Positions 1 through 8,702 of a stretch of DNA of 64,000 bases are shown here, piece after piece. The DNA comes from Planctomycetota bacterium (lineage in GTDB: Bacteria; Planctomycetota; UBA1135; GCA-002686595), in NCBI GenBank assembly GCA_029250885.1, contig JAQXEK010000019.1, forward strand, positions 38,756-102,755, written 5' to 3'. The notes under the pieces were generated by a model. The model saw nothing but the letters and a program-made list of their open reading frames with translations, was not told where the DNA came from and searched no databases. The position numbers and the translations under genes were made by a program. Positions within the stretch are counted from its first letter, which is position 1; every line of letters begins with the position of its first letter.

Positions 1-795
1 GGCGGCCGGAGAGCTCGGATCCATCAAGGTGATTGGCTCGCGGCGGGCGATCGAACGCGAGACGCCGGGGTCGGCGGGCACCCAGCCAATGTACTGGGGA
101 GCGTGGCCGAGGAAGCGCTGGGATGCGCCCCGGAAGCGCTCCCAGGCGTTGCTGGCTTCCACCTCGGAGGCGCAGCGGTTGAGCACCAGGCCGACCCGGA
201 TGTCGGGGTTGACCATGTTCGCGCGCTTGTAAAGAGCGTATCCGTCCGAGAGTGCGGTGACCTCGGGGTTGGTCACGAGCAGCAGCGTGCTTGTGGCGGC
301 CAGATGGGCCACGGTGGCGTACCCCATACCCGCGCCGTGGTCGATAATGACCAGGTCGAAATCGTCCTCTAGGGGGTTTAAAGCGCGAAAAAGGCGGTCC
401 AGTTGGCGGCGGGTCGGGTTGACCAAGGCGTGGCGACCGACGCCTCCTGAGAGCAGCTTCATGCCGCAGGGGCCGTCCGCAAGAGCCTCTTTGGCGGGGA
501 TCTCTCCCTGCATCACATGGCCCAGATCGTACTTCGGCGCAACGCCCAGTAGGAGGTGCGCGTTAGCCATCCCCGCATCGAAGTCCACCAGTAGAACCCG
601 CATTCCTTCACGGGCCTTCATGTACGCCATGTTCGTGGCGACGATGCTCTTTCCGGTACCGCCCTTGCCACTTGCGATGCAAATCACACGGGCTGCTTTG
701 CGGGGCTCCTTCGTCAGCTCTTGCTCGGAAGGATACTTGTGGCGGATGAGCCGGAGACGTTCAAGTTCGCCTCGGATGGATTGGATGACAGACAC
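1..795 (-). CDS. FlhG/MinD-type ParA-family ATPase (partial)
   Basis: A P-loop ATPase of the SIMIBI class, probably FlhG (YlxH), which acts with FlhF in placing flagella or other polar structures. A deviant Walker A (KGGTGKS, residues 44-50) is followed by VDFDAGMANAHLLLG near residue 70 and VIIDHGAG near residue 150, all typical of MinD/FlhG. The start is a GTG at 793-795: an in-frame TGA lies a little upstream and no ATG occurs between. The reading frame is open to base 1, so the C-terminus is missing (265 codons seen). It lies 106 bp downstream of pyruvate kinase on the same strand. FlhG is preferred over chromosomal ParA because of the N-terminal helical extension and the GMANAHLLLG motif; no flagellar gene is present to confirm it. 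Confidence 0.85.
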   Translation of the reverse strand, partial: MSVIQSIRGELERLRLIRHKYPSEQELTKEPRKAARVICIASGKGGTGKSIVATNMAYMKAREGMRVLLVDFDAGMANAHLLLGVAPKYDLGHVMQGEIPAKEALADGPCGMKLLSGGVGRHALVNPTRRQLDRLFRALNPLEDDFDLVIIDHGAGMGYATVAHLAATSTLLLVTNPEVTALSDGYALYKRANMVNPDIRVGLVLNRCASEVEASNAWERFRGASQRFLGHAPQYIGWVPADPGVSRSIARREPITLMDPSSPAA

Positions 796-901
796 GGAGA
801 AACACCTTTTCCTAGGGAGTCGCTTTCGTCAATAGGCCAGTGCGAAAACCACAGATCTACCTAAAATTTCTACGCCCAAACCGGGCTCCGCGTCCCTTCA
901 C

Positions 902-2359
902 TTAGTAGAGGCTAGAAACCTCGCCGATGTGGTGGAGCTTCATTACGTTGGTGGTTCGGGCAATTCCTGGGGGCACGCCGGCGACCATGACAACCTGCTC
1001 GCCTAGGGAGCAGATGCCGCGATCCACAAGGACCCGGGAGCCGTCCGTAAGCATCGTCTCGAGATTGTCTCGGCGCTCGAACAGCACCGGCCGTACGTGG
1101 CCCATGACGGACATCGCCTGGAAGGTCCGGCGGTGAGGAGTCAGGGCGATCACCTCGGCCTTGGGACGGAACCGCGAGACCTGGCGCGCGGTGGTGCCAG
1201 TCTCGGTAAAGCAAATGATGCGCTTAATCTCCAAGGCCTTGGCGGCCTGGACGGCGGCCAAGGCAGTCCCGTTCGAGAAGCTGGGCTCGGCGTGGCGGAA
1301 GGCCACCCGCGTCGCTCGGGCGTAGCGCGCGCTGTCCTCCATGGCCAGGGCGATCTCCTGCATCGCCAGCACCGCGCGCACGGGGTAGGCTCCCACCGCA
1401 GTCTCCGCGGAAAGCATCACAGCATCGGTACCATCGAGCACGGCGTTAGAAACGTCCGCGACCTCCGCCCGGGTTGGCCGGGCGGCGGACACCATGGACT
1501 CCAGCATCTCTGTAGCCGTGATCGTAAACTTGCCGGCCATCAGGGCCTGGTCGATCAGGTCCTTCTGAATCAGAGGGAGCTTCTCAAGGGGCGCCTCGAC
1601 GCCCAAATCGCCCCTTGCGACCATGATACCGTCGGTCTCCTCCAAAATTTCGGCCAGGTTGACCAGGGCGGCCGAGCGCTCGATCTTGGCGACAATCAGG
1701 GGCTGGGGCGCCATCTTGCGCACGGCCCGCAGGTCCGCCGCGGTGCCCACGAAGCTGACTCCGATCATGTCCACTTCCATCTCCCGGGCCAGGGCAATGT
1801 CGGCCACATCCTTGGGCGTGGGCAGCCGAATAGCCAGCTCCGTATCGGGCAGGTGCACGCCCTTGCGGTCGCCGATCCAACCGCCGCGGATCACCCGCGC
1901 CGTGGCCTCGCCCCCCACCACCTTCTCTACTTTAAGCTCGCACTGACCGTCCGCCAGAAACACCTTGTGCCCCTCACAGATGGCACTGGAGAAGCCTGGA
2001 AAGTTCAGGAGCGCCTGGCCCTCCTTGGACTCGCCGTCGCCCTCCACCAGCACCAACTTCTCGTTGACCTTGAGCTCGCGCTTGCCCCCAGCGAATGTAC
2101 CCAGGCGCAACTTCGGCCCCTGGATGTCCGCGAGTATGCCGATGCCCACGCCGCGCTCGAGGGCGACGGCTCGAATGTTGTCCACGCGCCGCCGATGCTC
2201 GTCCGGCAGGCCATGGCTGAAGTTGATGCGCGCTGTGCGCATCCCTGCGTCGATCAGCTCGCCGACACAGTTCTCGGATGCGGGTCCGATGGTCGCGACG
2301 ATTTTAGTCCGGGCGAGACGCCCTTCGGCACTGGTGTGCTCAAGATGAGAGAGGTCCAT
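902..2359 (-). CDS. pyk: Pyruvate kinase
   Basis: Converts phosphoenolpyruvate and ADP to pyruvate and ATP, the last step of glycolysis, in the cytosol. The 485-residue protein is of normal family length. It opens with the TKIVATIGPAS barrel strand and the RINFSHG motif. It carries the IVAKIER lysine strand, the MVARGDLGVE motif and the active-site signature in the form ITATEMLESM, where most homologues have Gln rather than Glu before Met. The C-terminal regulatory domain (about residues 350-470) is complete. No clear Shine-Dalgarno precedes the ATG. It sits 30 bp after the membrane protein at 2390-4888 on the same strand, so the two are probably cotranscribed. Confidence 0.97.
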   Translation of the reverse strand: MDLSHLEHTSAEGRLARTKIVATIGPASENCVGELIDAGMRTARINFSHGLPDEHRRRVDNIRAVALERGVGIGILADIQGPKLRLGTFAGGKRELKVNEKLVLVEGDGESKEGQALLNFPGFSSAICEGHKVFLADGQCELKVEKVVGGEATARVIRGGWIGDRKGVHLPDTELAIRLPTPKDVADIALAREMEVDMIGVSFVGTAADLRAVRKMAPQPLIVAKIERSAALVNLAEILEETDGIMVARGDLGVEAPLEKLPLIQKDLIDQALMAGKFTITATEMLESMVSAARPTRAEVADVSNAVLDGTDAVMLSAETAVGAYPVRAVLAMQEIALAMEDSARYARATRVAFRHAEPSFSNGTALAAVQAAKALEIKRIICFTETGTTARQVSRFRPKAEVIALTPHRRTFQAMSVMGHVRPVLFERRDNLETMLTDGSRVLVDRGICSLGEQVVMVAGVPPGIARTTNVMKLHHIGEVSSLY

Positions 2360-2389
2360 GGGCTCGTTGTATCACACGGCCAGCAGTAT

Positions 2390-4888
2390 TCATCCCTCGT
2401 CTTGGCTTGGCGCTAAAGGTCCGCTAGTAAAGACCCACATTCCCAATACATAGATAGCCACCGAGATCAAAGAGACAGCCCGGAAGCCGGACTCCATTGC
2501 GATCACAATGCACAGGATCGAAGCCACGACGCTGGCGCCGCCGTTGACGCCCAGGGCCCATGGGACGAGGCGTGGCTCAAGCCTCTTTAGGCGTGCCAAT
2601 CCTAGGGGGAAGGGCATCCCCATGAGGAAGTTCATCGGGGCGAGTAACACCATCACAATGACCACGCGCGCCGGCAGTGGCAGGGAGAGGGCGCCGTCCA
2701 AGGCGACCTCGAGGATCACGGCCAGGGCTAGAATCACGACGCCCAGAAGGGGGACGATCTTGCGCAGGGCGGAGGCCTCGCTGCCGGTGAAGCGACCCGC
2801 GAACAGGCTGCCCAGCCCCGCGAAGAGCAGGAACGAGCACAGGGTCACCGTCAGGGAATAGGTCGGGTGTCCGAGGAACAGAACGAGCCGTTGGATCGTG
2901 CTGATCTCCAGGAACATGAAGCCCGCGCCGAGTCCGAGGAAGTAGATCAGGTGGCGGCCGGCGTTCGGCGCCTTGAGCCCCTCGCGACGCAGCAGCAGAA
3001 GCGGCAGGACGACCATCAAGGCGACCAAGACCGAGGTCTGGATCAGCAGGGTCGCCAGGATCTTTAGGCCGATGGGGCCGCCGGTGTGCTCAAGCCACTC
3101 GGCCTCCTCGGGCGCGTCGCTAAACAGAGCGCTCCAGTGGTGAAAGTTGAAGAAGAACGGGGAGTCATCCCCCACTGGGCTGATGTCCCACTGGCCATCC
3201 TGGTAGGCGCTATAGAAGGCGGTCTCGGTACCAGACTCGATCGCCGTCCCCAGGTCGTTATAGGCGGCTCGGGCGATGGTCAGCTGCTCGGCGGTCTTCT
3301 CGGGAATCCCGGTGTTGTCCCACTGGTCGCGGCCGGCCAAGTAAATGGAGTAGTGGTCTTCCCAATTGGCATCCGCCAGGGCGTAGTAGTCGAGCACCGC
3401 GTCCGTAAACGGCTCCATGCTGAAGACGCACGCGGAGAAGCGCACGACCAGCTCCGGGTCCTTCGGGTGCTGGGCCTCGTGGGAGATCACAATAGCGTGC
3501 TTAGACGGCTCGGTGATGCCGCGGGACCGCAGCTCTTCCAGGCCAATGCCGATCAAGCGCAGCATCTCCCGGGGCGGCTGGTAAGCCAGGCGGATGAAGC
3601 TCAGGGTGCCGGTAGGCGTGAGGTGATCGAAGTACTCGCCGAGGGCCTCGTCCGTGTAGAGGTACGACTCGCTCAGCACATAGGCGCCCGAGTTGCCCGC
3701 GGTGTAGGTGTCCGTACCCGAGAGCTGGATGTGATCGAACTTGCGGTCGAGGCGGCGCAGCGTGCTGCGGCCCTCGCCAACGCGGACCTCGACGCCCTCG
3801 CGGTGGTAGATGTCGTTGTTGAACTCCGCAAAATCGGTGCCGACGATCTGCACGGTCTCGGGGTTGATCTCGATGCCCAGGATGCTGTTGACGCCCTGGT
3901 CCAAGGCGTAGCGCAGGTCGATGCCCCCGCCGATGCCGATGGCCAGCACGTCCATCTCCGAGCGCCTGTCCTCCTGTCCGTTGGGTCCTGCCTTCTGGTG
4001 CGGCAGGTAGCCCACGGTATTAAGCGCGACGGGCGGGACGCTCTTCCAGCTCTCATCGCTGTGCATCACGGTGATCGCGTCGCCATCCTGGTAGATGTCG
4101 ATCATGCCCGCGGGCATCTTGACCATGGACAGGCGGCAGAGGGAACTCCAGCGCGTCTCCAGGGGCTCGGCACCGGGCACCATGGCGATGTGGTCGGGCT
4201 CGGCCTTGTTCGAGGCTACGCCGACCTGGAGGAAGCTGGGCGCGACAAAGAACAGCGCGATGCAAGCCATCAAGGTCCCGAGGGCTGCCATGCGCGGCTT
4301 GGCCAGGTTAGACGCGGTCTCGCCGGGGTTTGAACGCAGAAATGCCAAGGCTGCCAAGGGGCCGGTGGCCGCACAGGCAACGAGCAAGCGCTCGGCACCC
4401 AAGGGCGCAACCGCCATAATGAAGATCCACGCGCCAAGAGCGCTCCCCACCAGGTTGACCATGTACAGCTTGTGCACCTCCTTCGCCACCGAGAGCACAA
4501 TCACCACCACGAGCCCGGAGAAGACGTAGGGAATCAGTAGGTAGCTATAGAACAGCCCTAGCGTGAAGAAGTGGCCTTCGTTGGTGAGGTCCGATGCGTG
4601 CTCGGCCGTGGAGTCAAGAATCAAGTAGCCGACAATCGCCGACACGGCGAAGAGCACCCCGCACCAAGCCAGGCGCCCGCGGGTGTCGCCCTCCAGCAAC
4701 TTCGGCTTGACCGTCACAATGCTGCCCGCAACCGCGAACCCAAGCAGGGTCATCGTCACAACCATGTAGGAGTGGTGATGCCACATCTGCACGGACAGGA
4801 TGCGGGTCAAGAGGACCTGCAGAGCCAAGACTGCGGCGGAGATCAGGAAGAGTCCGACGCCAAGGCGTGGGGCGGTGTTGGTGGTCAT
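2390..4888 (-). CDS. Spermidine-synthase-like domain inside a polytopic membrane protein
   Basis: An 832-residue protein in which a soluble Rossmann methyltransferase/aminopropyltransferase-like domain is flanked by membrane helices. The N-terminal third has several hydrophobic segments, starting with ISAAVLALQVLLTRILS. Around residue 314 comes the glycine-rich nucleotide loop VLAIGIGGGIDLRYAL followed by the acidic GIEINPE strand end, as in spermidine synthases. The C-terminal 230 residues are again hydrophobic helices. Related fused proteins are common in Planctomycetota and are annotated as spermidine synthase, but their substrate is unknown. The arginine decarboxylase at 46137 is too distant to imply a polyamine operon. 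It lies 37 bp downstream of the selW-like gene on the same strand. Confidence 0.85.
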   Translation of the reverse strand: MTTNTAPRLGVGLFLISAAVLALQVLLTRILSVQMWHHHSYMVVTMTLLGFAVAGSIVTVKPKLLEGDTRGRLAWCGVLFAVSAIVGYLILDSTAEHASDLTNEGHFFTLGLFYSYLLIPYVFSGLVVVIVLSVAKEVHKLYMVNLVGSALGAWIFIMAVAPLGAERLLVACAATGPLAALAFLRSNPGETASNLAKPRMAALGTLMACIALFFVAPSFLQVGVASNKAEPDHIAMVPGAEPLETRWSSLCRLSMVKMPAGMIDIYQDGDAITVMHSDESWKSVPPVALNTVGYLPHQKAGPNGQEDRRSEMDVLAIGIGGGIDLRYALDQGVNSILGIEINPETVQIVGTDFAEFNNDIYHREGVEVRVGEGRSTLRRLDRKFDHIQLSGTDTYTAGNSGAYVLSESYLYTDEALGEYFDHLTPTGTLSFIRLAYQPPREMLRLIGIGLEELRSRGITEPSKHAIVISHEAQHPKDPELVVRFSACVFSMEPFTDAVLDYYALADANWEDHYSIYLAGRDQWDNTGIPEKTAEQLTIARAAYNDLGTAIESGTETAFYSAYQDGQWDISPVGDDSPFFFNFHHWSALFSDAPEEAEWLEHTGGPIGLKILATLLIQTSVLVALMVVLPLLLLRREGLKAPNAGRHLIYFLGLGAGFMFLEISTIQRLVLFLGHPTYSLTVTLCSFLLFAGLGSLFAGRFTGSEASALRKIVPLLGVVILALAVILEVALDGALSLPLPARVVIVMVLLAPMNFLMGMPFPLGLARLKRLEPRLVPWALGVNGGASVVASILCIVIAMESGFRAVSLISVAIYVLGMWVFTSGPLAPSQDEG

Positions 4889-4925
4889 GGATGGAGGGGC
4901 TTCAGAGACGGGCGGGACCTTCAGG

Positions 4926-5147
4926 CTATCCCAAGCAGAGGAGCGGAACCTCTTGGTACTGAGGGAATCGTCCCGTAGCCAGCTTGGAATAGATTAAGTT
5001 GTTGCCAAGGGTGACCTCAAAAGCGCCCCCGGAGCCCTTGACGAGCTCTACTTCGGCGCCGGAGAAGGCTTCCTGGAGTTCAGCGGCCAGACCGGACGCT
5101 TGGGGTAGGTAGTTTCAGGCTGTGCAGTACTCGATAAGGAATTTCAT
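4926..5147 (-). CDS. selW: SelW/Rdx-family selenoprotein (in-frame UGA = Sec at codon 11)
   Basis: A 73-residue thioredoxin-like Rdx (SelT/SelW/SelH) protein, expected to be a small cytosolic thiol/selenol oxidoreductase. Translation from the ATG at 5145-5147 gives MKFLIEYCTA, then TGA at 5115-5117, then NYLPQASGLAAELQEAF. The same frame stays open to TAG at 4926-4928. Reading TGA as selenocysteine yields the family's Cys-x-x-Sec motif (C8, U11). The rest of the Rdx signature follows: GGAFEV and LIYSKLATGRFPQYQEV. Both halves are conserved-looking, which argues against a pseudogene. A SECIS-like hairpin lies just after the UGA. No strong Shine-Dalgarno is visible. It is the first gene of the minus-strand run leading to the spermidine-synthase-like membrane protein. 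Ordinary ORF calling misses it. Confidence 0.9.
5082..5114 (-). promoter_or_regulatory. Putative bacterial SECIS element of the selW-like gene
   Basis: Read on the minus strand, GCGTCC (5099-5094), loop GGTCT (5093-5089) and GGCCGC (5088-5083) form a hairpin with one internal U.C mismatch, extended by an A-U pair (5100/5082). The loop starts with GG and lies 21 nt after the UGA. That fits the published bacterial rule of an apical loop about 16-37 nt downstream with a G in its first two positions. Pairing was checked by eye only; no folding energy was computed. Confidence 0.7.
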
Positions 5148-5478
5148 GGCATCTTTGCTGGGGCTGGGGCGCTTCGGTCCCTCGAAGAGGGAGGGTCACT
5201 AAGAAAGTGGGAACTGAGGGTAGTCTGCCATTCCAGCGCCCTCTGGGCCCCAAGAATGCGGTTTCCGAGGAGAAGAATGAGGGTTTGGCAGGAAGAGATT
5301 TTGGTGTCCCGGGAACCTGAAAGGATGCTTTACTCTACATGTACGCCCTACAGCGGACACGAACGGAACGTTGCTGCATATTGATGAGTCAAAGCGCTCC
5401 GCACGACAAGCCCGACAGTGCTTAGATTCGCTAGTGCACCCGTATCTCACAAACACCATCCCCCCCAGTTCTTCTTCT
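5148..5478. other. Divergent intergenic region, selW-like gene / metallopeptidase
   Basis: About 330 bp separates two divergent genes and should hold both promoters. I could not pick out a convincing -35/-10 pair. The ORFs here on either strand (for example one on the minus strand at 5199-5669) have no family features and overlap the peptidase start, so I treat the stretch as non-coding. Confidence 0.5.
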
Positions 5479-8466
5479 ATGCTTAAATTTATGCAATGCG
5501 CGGCCCTAGTTGCTGCTGCTAGCGCCCCCTGCTTGGCGCAAGTCTCTACCCCCGAGGCCGCTAGCCTTGTCTCCACTGGTTTTGCAAGTCCTCTGGAAGT
5601 ACGCGAAGCACTGTCCTCTTGGCGAGGTGAGAACGGCGCCAGCTGGCGATCGGTTTTTGCTGGCGACACGGGCTACAGCCGCTTTCTTTATGGGGGCAAC
5701 TTATCCGCCCCGTTTACTCCCAAGAATGACGGTGATTTCGAGGCCCTTGGCCTGATTGCCATCGGCAACGCCTACGACATTATGGGCCTCTCCCCGGCCC
5801 ACCTTGAGCTCGACTCTGTAAAGTTCCTGCCCCTCGGGCTGGTCGGCACGACGGACAAGACCTCTGTGCAGTTCCAACAGGTCGTAAGCGGAGTCCAGGT
5901 CGAGCGCGGCTTTGTCAACGCGCTCTTTAACCAACAGGGGCAGCTGCTCTCCCTGGACACTGTGGGCCTACCCGACAGCGTGCTGCCGCGAAGCGTGGTG
6001 CCGACGACCTCAAGCGATAGCGCTCTGGACTTCGCGCGCAAGAGCTTCACCCTCACCACCGGGCTCGATGCACAAGATATCGAAGAGCGTGGCCTAGTGA
6101 TTGCCCAGGATGAGTCCGGCAAGCTGCGCACGGGCGCTCTTGCTTGGAAGATCCGCGTCGGCAACGAAAGCGAGCCGGGCAACCCCCAGGCGTTCCTCTA
6201 CTCAATCAGCGCCCAGGGCGAGCTTCGCGTTGTGCGCGAGGAAAACCAGATCCACTACTTCGACGTCGGCGGCACGGTCCAGACCTTGGTCACGCCCGGC
6301 CAGACCCCGGACACGGCGAGCAACCCCCCCGTTCCGAAGCCAGCCGGCTACATGGAGGTCACGAGCTCCGCAGGCACCGTGACCACGGACGCCTTTGGTA
6401 ACTTCAACTTCCCCGGCGCAACAGGCCCCTTGGACGTCACGTTCCGCTACGTCGGCACCTACAACAACGTCCTCAATGACACCGGCGCCGAGTACACGAA
6501 GACCGTTACGCTCAACACGGGCACCGGCAACAGCGTGGTCATGAACTCACCAGCAGCGTCGCTAGTGACGTCCCAGTCCACGACCTTCAGCGCGATCAAC
6601 CGCATGCGCGACTGGACTCGCTCCGTAAACCCCTTCGACACGACGTCGGACTTCAATGCGCCCTCGTTCGTAAACATCAACGACTCCTGCAACGCCTTCT
6701 ACAACGGCTTCTCGACGAACTACTTCAAAGCTGGTGGTGGCTGCGCTGCGACCTCGTTTGACAACGTAGTTTGGCACGAAATGGGCCACTGGATGAACGA
6801 CCGCTACGGCTCGGGAAATGGCTCGGACGGCTTCGGTGAGGGCAATGCCGACGTTTACGCCATGTACCAAGCCAACAGCCCGAATGTCGGTGACGGTTTC
6901 TGTGGCCCCGGCTGCAGCATCCGCACCGGGCTCAACACCCGCAGCTTCTGCGGCGACAGCAACCCGGGTTGCTACGGTCAAGTTCACACTGACGGAGAGG
7001 TGCTTATGGGCGCCCTCTGGAAGGTTCGCGCAAACCTGCAAGGGACCTATGGCGACGCCGCTGGCGGCAACTACGCGGACGTCCTGTTTAACAGCTGGAT
7101 GAACGCCTACAACGATAGCCAGATCAAGTCGATCATCGAGAACCACTGGCTCGTTCTTGACGACGACGATGGCAACATCGCCAACGGCACCCCAAGCTAC
7201 CCGGACATCAACGCCGGCTTCGTCACCCAGGGATTCCCTGGCTTCGAGATATCCACCGTGGACATCGCGAACGTCGTTGAGCCCGGCAACACCCAGGACG
7301 AGAACGGCCCCTACGGCGTATCTGCCGTCGTGACTCCGGTCTCAGGTACGGTTATCACGAACGCGACGCTTTCGTACCGCGTCAATGGCAGCGGAGTCCA
7401 AGATATCGCCATGCAGAGCGCTTCTGGCGACCGCTGGTTTGCAACGATTCCCGGGCAGGCTTCTCCCAGCAAAGTGGAGTGGTACCTCTCGGCCCAGAAT
7501 GACCTTGGCCAGTCGGTGACCTATCCGAAGGCGGCCCCAGGCAGCCTGAACAAGTTCGAGATCGGCGACCTTAATATCTTTGCTACAGAGGACTTCGATG
7601 GCGGCTCCGACGCCGGCTGGACTCACGTTCAGGTGAGCGAGCAGGACGACTGGCAGCGTGGTACTCCCCAAGGCAAAGTCGGCGACCCCGACAGCGCCTT
7701 CTCCGGTGCGAGCATCTGGGGCAACGACCTCGGTGGACCTGGCTATAACGGCGAGTACAAGCCGAATGTCGAAAACTACCTTCGCTCCCCTAGCATCAGC
7801 CTGGGCGGAGCGACCGGCGCCAAGCTGGTCTACCAACGCTGGCTCACCGTGGAAGAGGGCATCTTTGACAACGCCGAGATTAGCGTCAACGGCAACCTGT
7901 TGTGGAGCAACCCTGCCAACGGCAACCTTGTGGACACGAGCTGGACCAAGCACGAGGTCGACCTCTCCGCATTCGACGGCCAGAACATCCAGGTGGAGTA
8001 CCGACTTCGCACTGACGGTGGCCTCGAGTTCGGCGGTTGGAACATCGACGACTTCTCGATCGAGACCCTGAACCCGAGCCCGACGGCGGGTCTGCCTGTT
8101 AACTACGGAACGGGGACCCTTGGGTTCACGGCTCCCATAATCGACAGCCGCGGAGAGGTTCCTAGCCTAGGTAACCCAGACTTCGCCGTGGCTATGAAGA
8201 ATGGTCCCGCGGAAGCGACGGTACTGCTCGGTATCGGAAGCGCAGAGGTCAACATCCCCGTTTTGGGTGTCGACCTCCTAGTCTCCCCCAACAAGATCCT
8301 GCAGGGCACGACGGACCTTTTCGGTCAATATGGCATTGCACTCACGGTCCCGAGCGACCCCGCCTTTGTTGGCGCGCAGTTCCTCTTCCAGGCCATTGTT
8401 GAGGATGCTGGTGCGACCGGCGGCTACGCGGCCACCAACGGCCTACGGGTAACGATTCAGCCCTAA
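5479..8466 (+). CDS. Secreted fungalysin-like (M36-type) zinc metallopeptidase
   Basis: A 995-residue exported protease. The chosen ATG gives a clean signal peptide (MLKFMQCAALVAAASAPCLAQ); an upstream in-frame start at 5371 would bury it. Residues about 80-190 resemble the FTP propeptide (VQFQQVVSGVQVERGFVNALF). The gluzincin motif HEMGH lies near residue 433, followed by a downstream EGNADVYA segment that supplies the third zinc ligand. Residues about 700-865 form a MAM/concanavalin-like beta-sandwich (EDFDGGSDAGWTH to GGWNIDDFSIE), often used for substrate or surface binding. The C-terminal 110 residues are probably another beta domain. A strong terminator follows. M36 rather than M4 is inferred from the FTP domain and overall layout. 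Confidence 0.88.
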   Translation: MLKFMQCAALVAAASAPCLAQVSTPEAASLVSTGFASPLEVREALSSWRGENGASWRSVFAGDTGYSRFLYGGNLSAPFTPKNDGDFEALGLIAIGNAYDIMGLSPAHLELDSVKFLPLGLVGTTDKTSVQFQQVVSGVQVERGFVNALFNQQGQLLSLDTVGLPDSVLPRSVVPTTSSDSALDFARKSFTLTTGLDAQDIEERGLVIAQDESGKLRTGALAWKIRVGNESEPGNPQAFLYSISAQGELRVVREENQIHYFDVGGTVQTLVTPGQTPDTASNPPVPKPAGYMEVTSSAGTVTTDAFGNFNFPGATGPLDVTFRYVGTYNNVLNDTGAEYTKTVTLNTGTGNSVVMNSPAASLVTSQSTTFSAINRMRDWTRSVNPFDTTSDFNAPSFVNINDSCNAFYNGFSTNYFKAGGGCAATSFDNVVWHEMGHWMNDRYGSGNGSDGFGEGNADVYAMYQANSPNVGDGFCGPGCSIRTGLNTRSFCGDSNPGCYGQVHTDGEVLMGALWKVRANLQGTYGDAAGGNYADVLFNSWMNAYNDSQIKSIIENHWLVLDDDDGNIANGTPSYPDINAGFVTQGFPGFEISTVDIANVVEPGNTQDENGPYGVSAVVTPVSGTVITNATLSYRVNGSGVQDIAMQSASGDRWFATIPGQASPSKVEWYLSAQNDLGQSVTYPKAAPGSLNKFEIGDLNIFATEDFDGGSDAGWTHVQVSEQDDWQRGTPQGKVGDPDSAFSGASIWGNDLGGPGYNGEYKPNVENYLRSPSISLGGATGAKLVYQRWLTVEEGIFDNAEISVNGNLLWSNPANGNLVDTSWTKHEVDLSAFDGQNIQVEYRLRTDGGLEFGGWNIDDFSIETLNPSPTAGLPVNYGTGTLGFTAPIIDSRGEVPSLGNPDFAVAMKNGPAEATVLLGIGSAEVNIPVLGVDLLVSPNKILQGTTDLFGQYGIALTVPSDPAFVGAQFLFQAIVEDAGATGGYAATNGLRVTIQP

Positions 8467-8521
8467 AAAGCCGCATCCAAGCCAGGGAGTTGAACAATCT
8501 CTCCCCAGAGCCCTATACTTT

Positions 8522-8555
8522 GCGCCTCGAATCCCTCCGGATTCGGGGCGCTTTT
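8522..8555 (+). terminator. Rho-independent terminator after the metallopeptidase gene
   Basis: A 13-bp stem (8522-8534 with 8539-8551, one T.G pair) closes a CTCC loop and is followed by TTTT. It begins 56 bp after the stop codon. Confidence 0.9.
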
Positions 8556-8702
8556 CATTTCCCTATCATAAGGAAACAAGTCCCTAATCGCCGGCAATGG
8601 GAAACCCCCTTGTCCGTAGGTAGTTGTGGTTCCGTACCGGGGCCGTCCCCAAGCAACACAACCTGAGCCGCGCCTCCTCCTAGCACGGGGTATCCAAGCA
8701 CC

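Noticed and set aside
1097..2416. 439-codon plus-strand ORF opposite pyruvate kinase
   Set aside because: It is the antisense of a certain pyk gene; its His/Gly/Leu-rich composition is a product of GC-rich codon structure and no motif is present.
3086..4333. 415-codon plus-strand ORF opposite the spermidine-synthase-like gene
   Set aside because: Antisense shadow of a gene with clear motifs on the minus strand.
4926..5147. Reading the selW-like sequence as a pseudogene with a premature stop
   Set aside because: Only one stop interrupts it, exactly at the redox Cys position, both halves are well kept, and a SECIS-like hairpin is in the right place.
5199..5669. 156-codon minus-strand ORF between the selW-like and metallopeptidase genes
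   Set aside because: It runs into the signal-peptide coding region of the peptidase, has no family features and no ribosome-binding site.
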